Shown here: in pieces, positions 62,831 to 64,000 of the stretch
How the letters are laid out: the number at the start of each line of letters is the position of its first letter
Position numbering within the stretch: position 1 is the first letter of the stretch
Origin: Aeromonas salmonicida subsp. salmonicida
Lineage (GTDB): Bacteria > Pseudomonadota > Gammaproteobacteria > Enterobacterales > Aeromonadaceae
DNA length: 64,000 nt
Direction: 5' to 3'
NCBI RefSeq assembly: GCF_001643305.1
Contig: NZ_LSGW01000071.1
Coordinates: 62,001 to 126,000, forward strand
Notes under the pieces: generated by a model
Told to the model about the DNA's origin: nothing
The model's database searches: none
Seen by the model: only the letters and a program-made list of their open reading frames with translations
Position numbers and translations under genes: made by a program

Positions 62831-63938
62831 TGTCCTGCTGCTCCCCGAGCGCCGCCAGGCCGAAACGCTTGAGGTTGGAGCAGATGCCAGGGATGCAGCT
62901 CTCGCTTAGACCGTAGTCGGCGAGACGGGTGCCCACCCCCATCTGCTGGAAGAACTGCTCGGTGCGGATAATCGCCTCCTCGATGCGCAGCGCCTTGTCC
63001 TCCCGGCTCGAATGCCAGACCCGTTCGGCGAACTGGGCCAGCTTCTCCTGCTTCTGGGCCGCCTGCTCACGCAGCAGGGAGGGCAGCACCACAGCCAGAC
63101 TCTGGGCATGATCCAGCCCGTGCAGCGCGGTGAGCTGGTGGCCGATGGCGTGGGTGGACCAGTCCTGCGGTACGCCGCGGCCGATGAGACCATTGAGCGC
63201 CAGGCTGGCGGCCCACATCAGGTTGGCGCGCACCTGATAATGGGTGGGATCCACCAGGGCTTTGGGGCCGTTATCCACCAGCACCTGCAGCAAGCCTTCC
63301 GCCAGCCTGTCCTGCACCTCGCCCCCCACAGGGAAGGTGAGGTACTGCTCAATGATGTGGACGAAGGCATCCACCACCCCATTGCCGATCTGGCGGGTGG
63401 GCAGGCTGTAGGTGGTGGTGGGATCGAGCACGGCAAACACAGGTTGCACCAGCGGATTCATGAAGGAGAGCTTGGCCTCCCCCCGGCTAACCACTGCGGC
63501 GGGATTGCTCTCCGAGCCGGTGGCGGGCAGGGTCAGCACGCAACCCAGCGGCAGGGCCGCCTTGACGGGCGCCTTGTGCAGCAGTATCTCCCAGGGATCC
63601 CCCCCCTCGAAGCAGGCCGCCGCGGCCACGAACTTGGTGCCATCCACCACGGATCCGCCGCCGACCGCCAGCAGGAAGTCGATGCGCTCGCGCTTGACCA
63701 GCGTCACCGCCTCCATCAGCTGATCGTACTGGGGGTTGGCCCCTATGCCGGGAAACTCCTGCCAATCCCTCCCCGCCAACGCCTGGGTTAACTGGTCATA
63801 GACGCCGTTTTTCTTGATGCTGCCACCGCCGTAGAGCACCAGCAGGCGACTGCCTGCCGGGATCAGGTCGGGCAGGCTGGCGATCTGGCCGTCACCAAAA
63901 CAGACCCGGGTAGGATTGGCATATTGGAAGTTGTACAC
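62787..63938 (-). CDS. yqhD: NADP-dependent, iron-containing alcohol dehydrogenase, YqhD-like
   Basis: A 383-residue group III alcohol/aldehyde dehydrogenase close to E. coli YqhD, which reduces aldehydes with NADPH. The cofactor site is LLAVGGGSVVDGTKF and LTLPATGSESNPAAV. The metal ligands lie in GNGVVDAFVHIIEQY (Asp, His) and STHAIGHQLTALHGLDHAQSL (two His). The start is uncertain. The GTG at 63938 has GAGGG seven bases before and gives the family N-terminus; the ATG at 63962 has no ribosome site. The last 15 codons are copied three more times downstream. Confidence 0.93.
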   Translation of the reverse strand: MYNFQYANPTRVCFGDGQIASLPDLIPAGSRLLVLYGGGSIKKNGVYDQLTQALAGRDWQEFPGIGANPQYDQLMEAVTLVKRERIDFLLAVGGGSVVDGTKFVAAAACFEGGDPWEILLHKAPVKAALPLGCVLTLPATGSESNPAAVVSRGEAKLSFMNPLVQPVFAVLDPTTTYSLPTRQIGNGVVDAFVHIIEQYLTFPVGGEVQDRLAEGLLQVLVDNGPKALVDPTHYQVRANLMWAASLALNGLIGRGVPQDWSTHAIGHQLTALHGLDHAQSLAVVLPSLLREQAAQKQEKLAQFAERVWHSSREDKALRIEEAIIRTEQFFQQMGVGTRLADYGLSESCIPGICSNLKRFGLAALGEQQDIDPDKVARILSHAL

Positions 63939-64000
63939 GGCAAAGCCCTCGGTTGAATGCATGCAAGGGGATTGTGCGCCCGTGGCTCCGGCAGGTCAAA

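Noticed and set aside
62507..62872. 121-codon plus-strand frame with internal repeats (LYCPDLSFTRSWNPRLKGHVTG-type units)
   Set aside because: It arises because the 75-bp period is a multiple of three and begins inside the GST terminator. It runs antisense into the YqhD-like gene.

Overview
The window is about 62% GC chromosomal DNA from a gammaproteobacterium, almost certainly an Aeromonas. The best markers are a convergent-sensing luxR/luxI pair of the AhyR/AhyI type placed between argO and argP, a roughly 915-residue M9 collagenase, a class I lipase with its foldase, and an E. coli-like men cluster. I see no rRNA, tRNA, insertion sequence, prophage or CRISPR array. Species cannot be fixed from the sequence alone.

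Layout, left to right. 1-5.1 kb: the 3' part of an M24 peptidase, a YgbA-family protein behind an FNR-like site, a GNAT acetyltransferase, slyB and cpdB. 5.1-8.6 kb: argO, ahyR, ahyI and argP. 8.6-12.8 kb: RNase II, then a TetR/membrane-protein pair with a clear operator. 13.2-17 kb: mtlADR behind several CRP-like sites. 17-25 kb: housekeeping transport and small genes (NhaP-type antiporter, DnaJ-like protein, small MscS channel, zntB, yaiI, PepSY/cytochrome b561 pair, ydjM, nupC). 25-29.8 kb: dbpA, a YkgJ-family cysteine-cluster gene followed by a tandem array of its own 3' end, and a PepSY membrane protein. 29.8-38.1 kb: menA divergent from menF-menD-menH-menB-menC-menE, with a relic copy of the menB start in front of menB. 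38.2-47 kb: an AT-rich accessory island with a ToxR-like regulator that looks split, a chaperone-usher fimbrial operon on the minus strand, and, divergent from it, a mini-pilin gene behind a c-di-GMP (GEMM-I) riboswitch. 47.5-64 kb: collagenase, sanA, sodA with a Fur-boxed TPR gene, lipase and foldase, katG, sgrR, metY, a glutathione transferase and a YqhD-type alcohol dehydrogenase.

Two themes deserve attention. First, the fimbrial island joins c-di-GMP sensing, a membrane transcription regulator and pilus assembly, which suggests control of attachment. Second, three unrelated genes (YkgJ-like at 27.0 kb, a secreted protein at 54.6 kb, the YqhD-like enzyme at 62.7 kb) carry tandem copies of their own 3' ends, with periods of 144, 105 and 75 bp. 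All three periods are multiples of three, all three arrays lie between convergent genes, and in each array the copy farthest from the gene is the most diverged, largely by synonymous changes in two of them. menB shows the mirror image, a diverged copy of its 5' end. These look like vestiges of replaced alleles and are the least conventional structure in the window.
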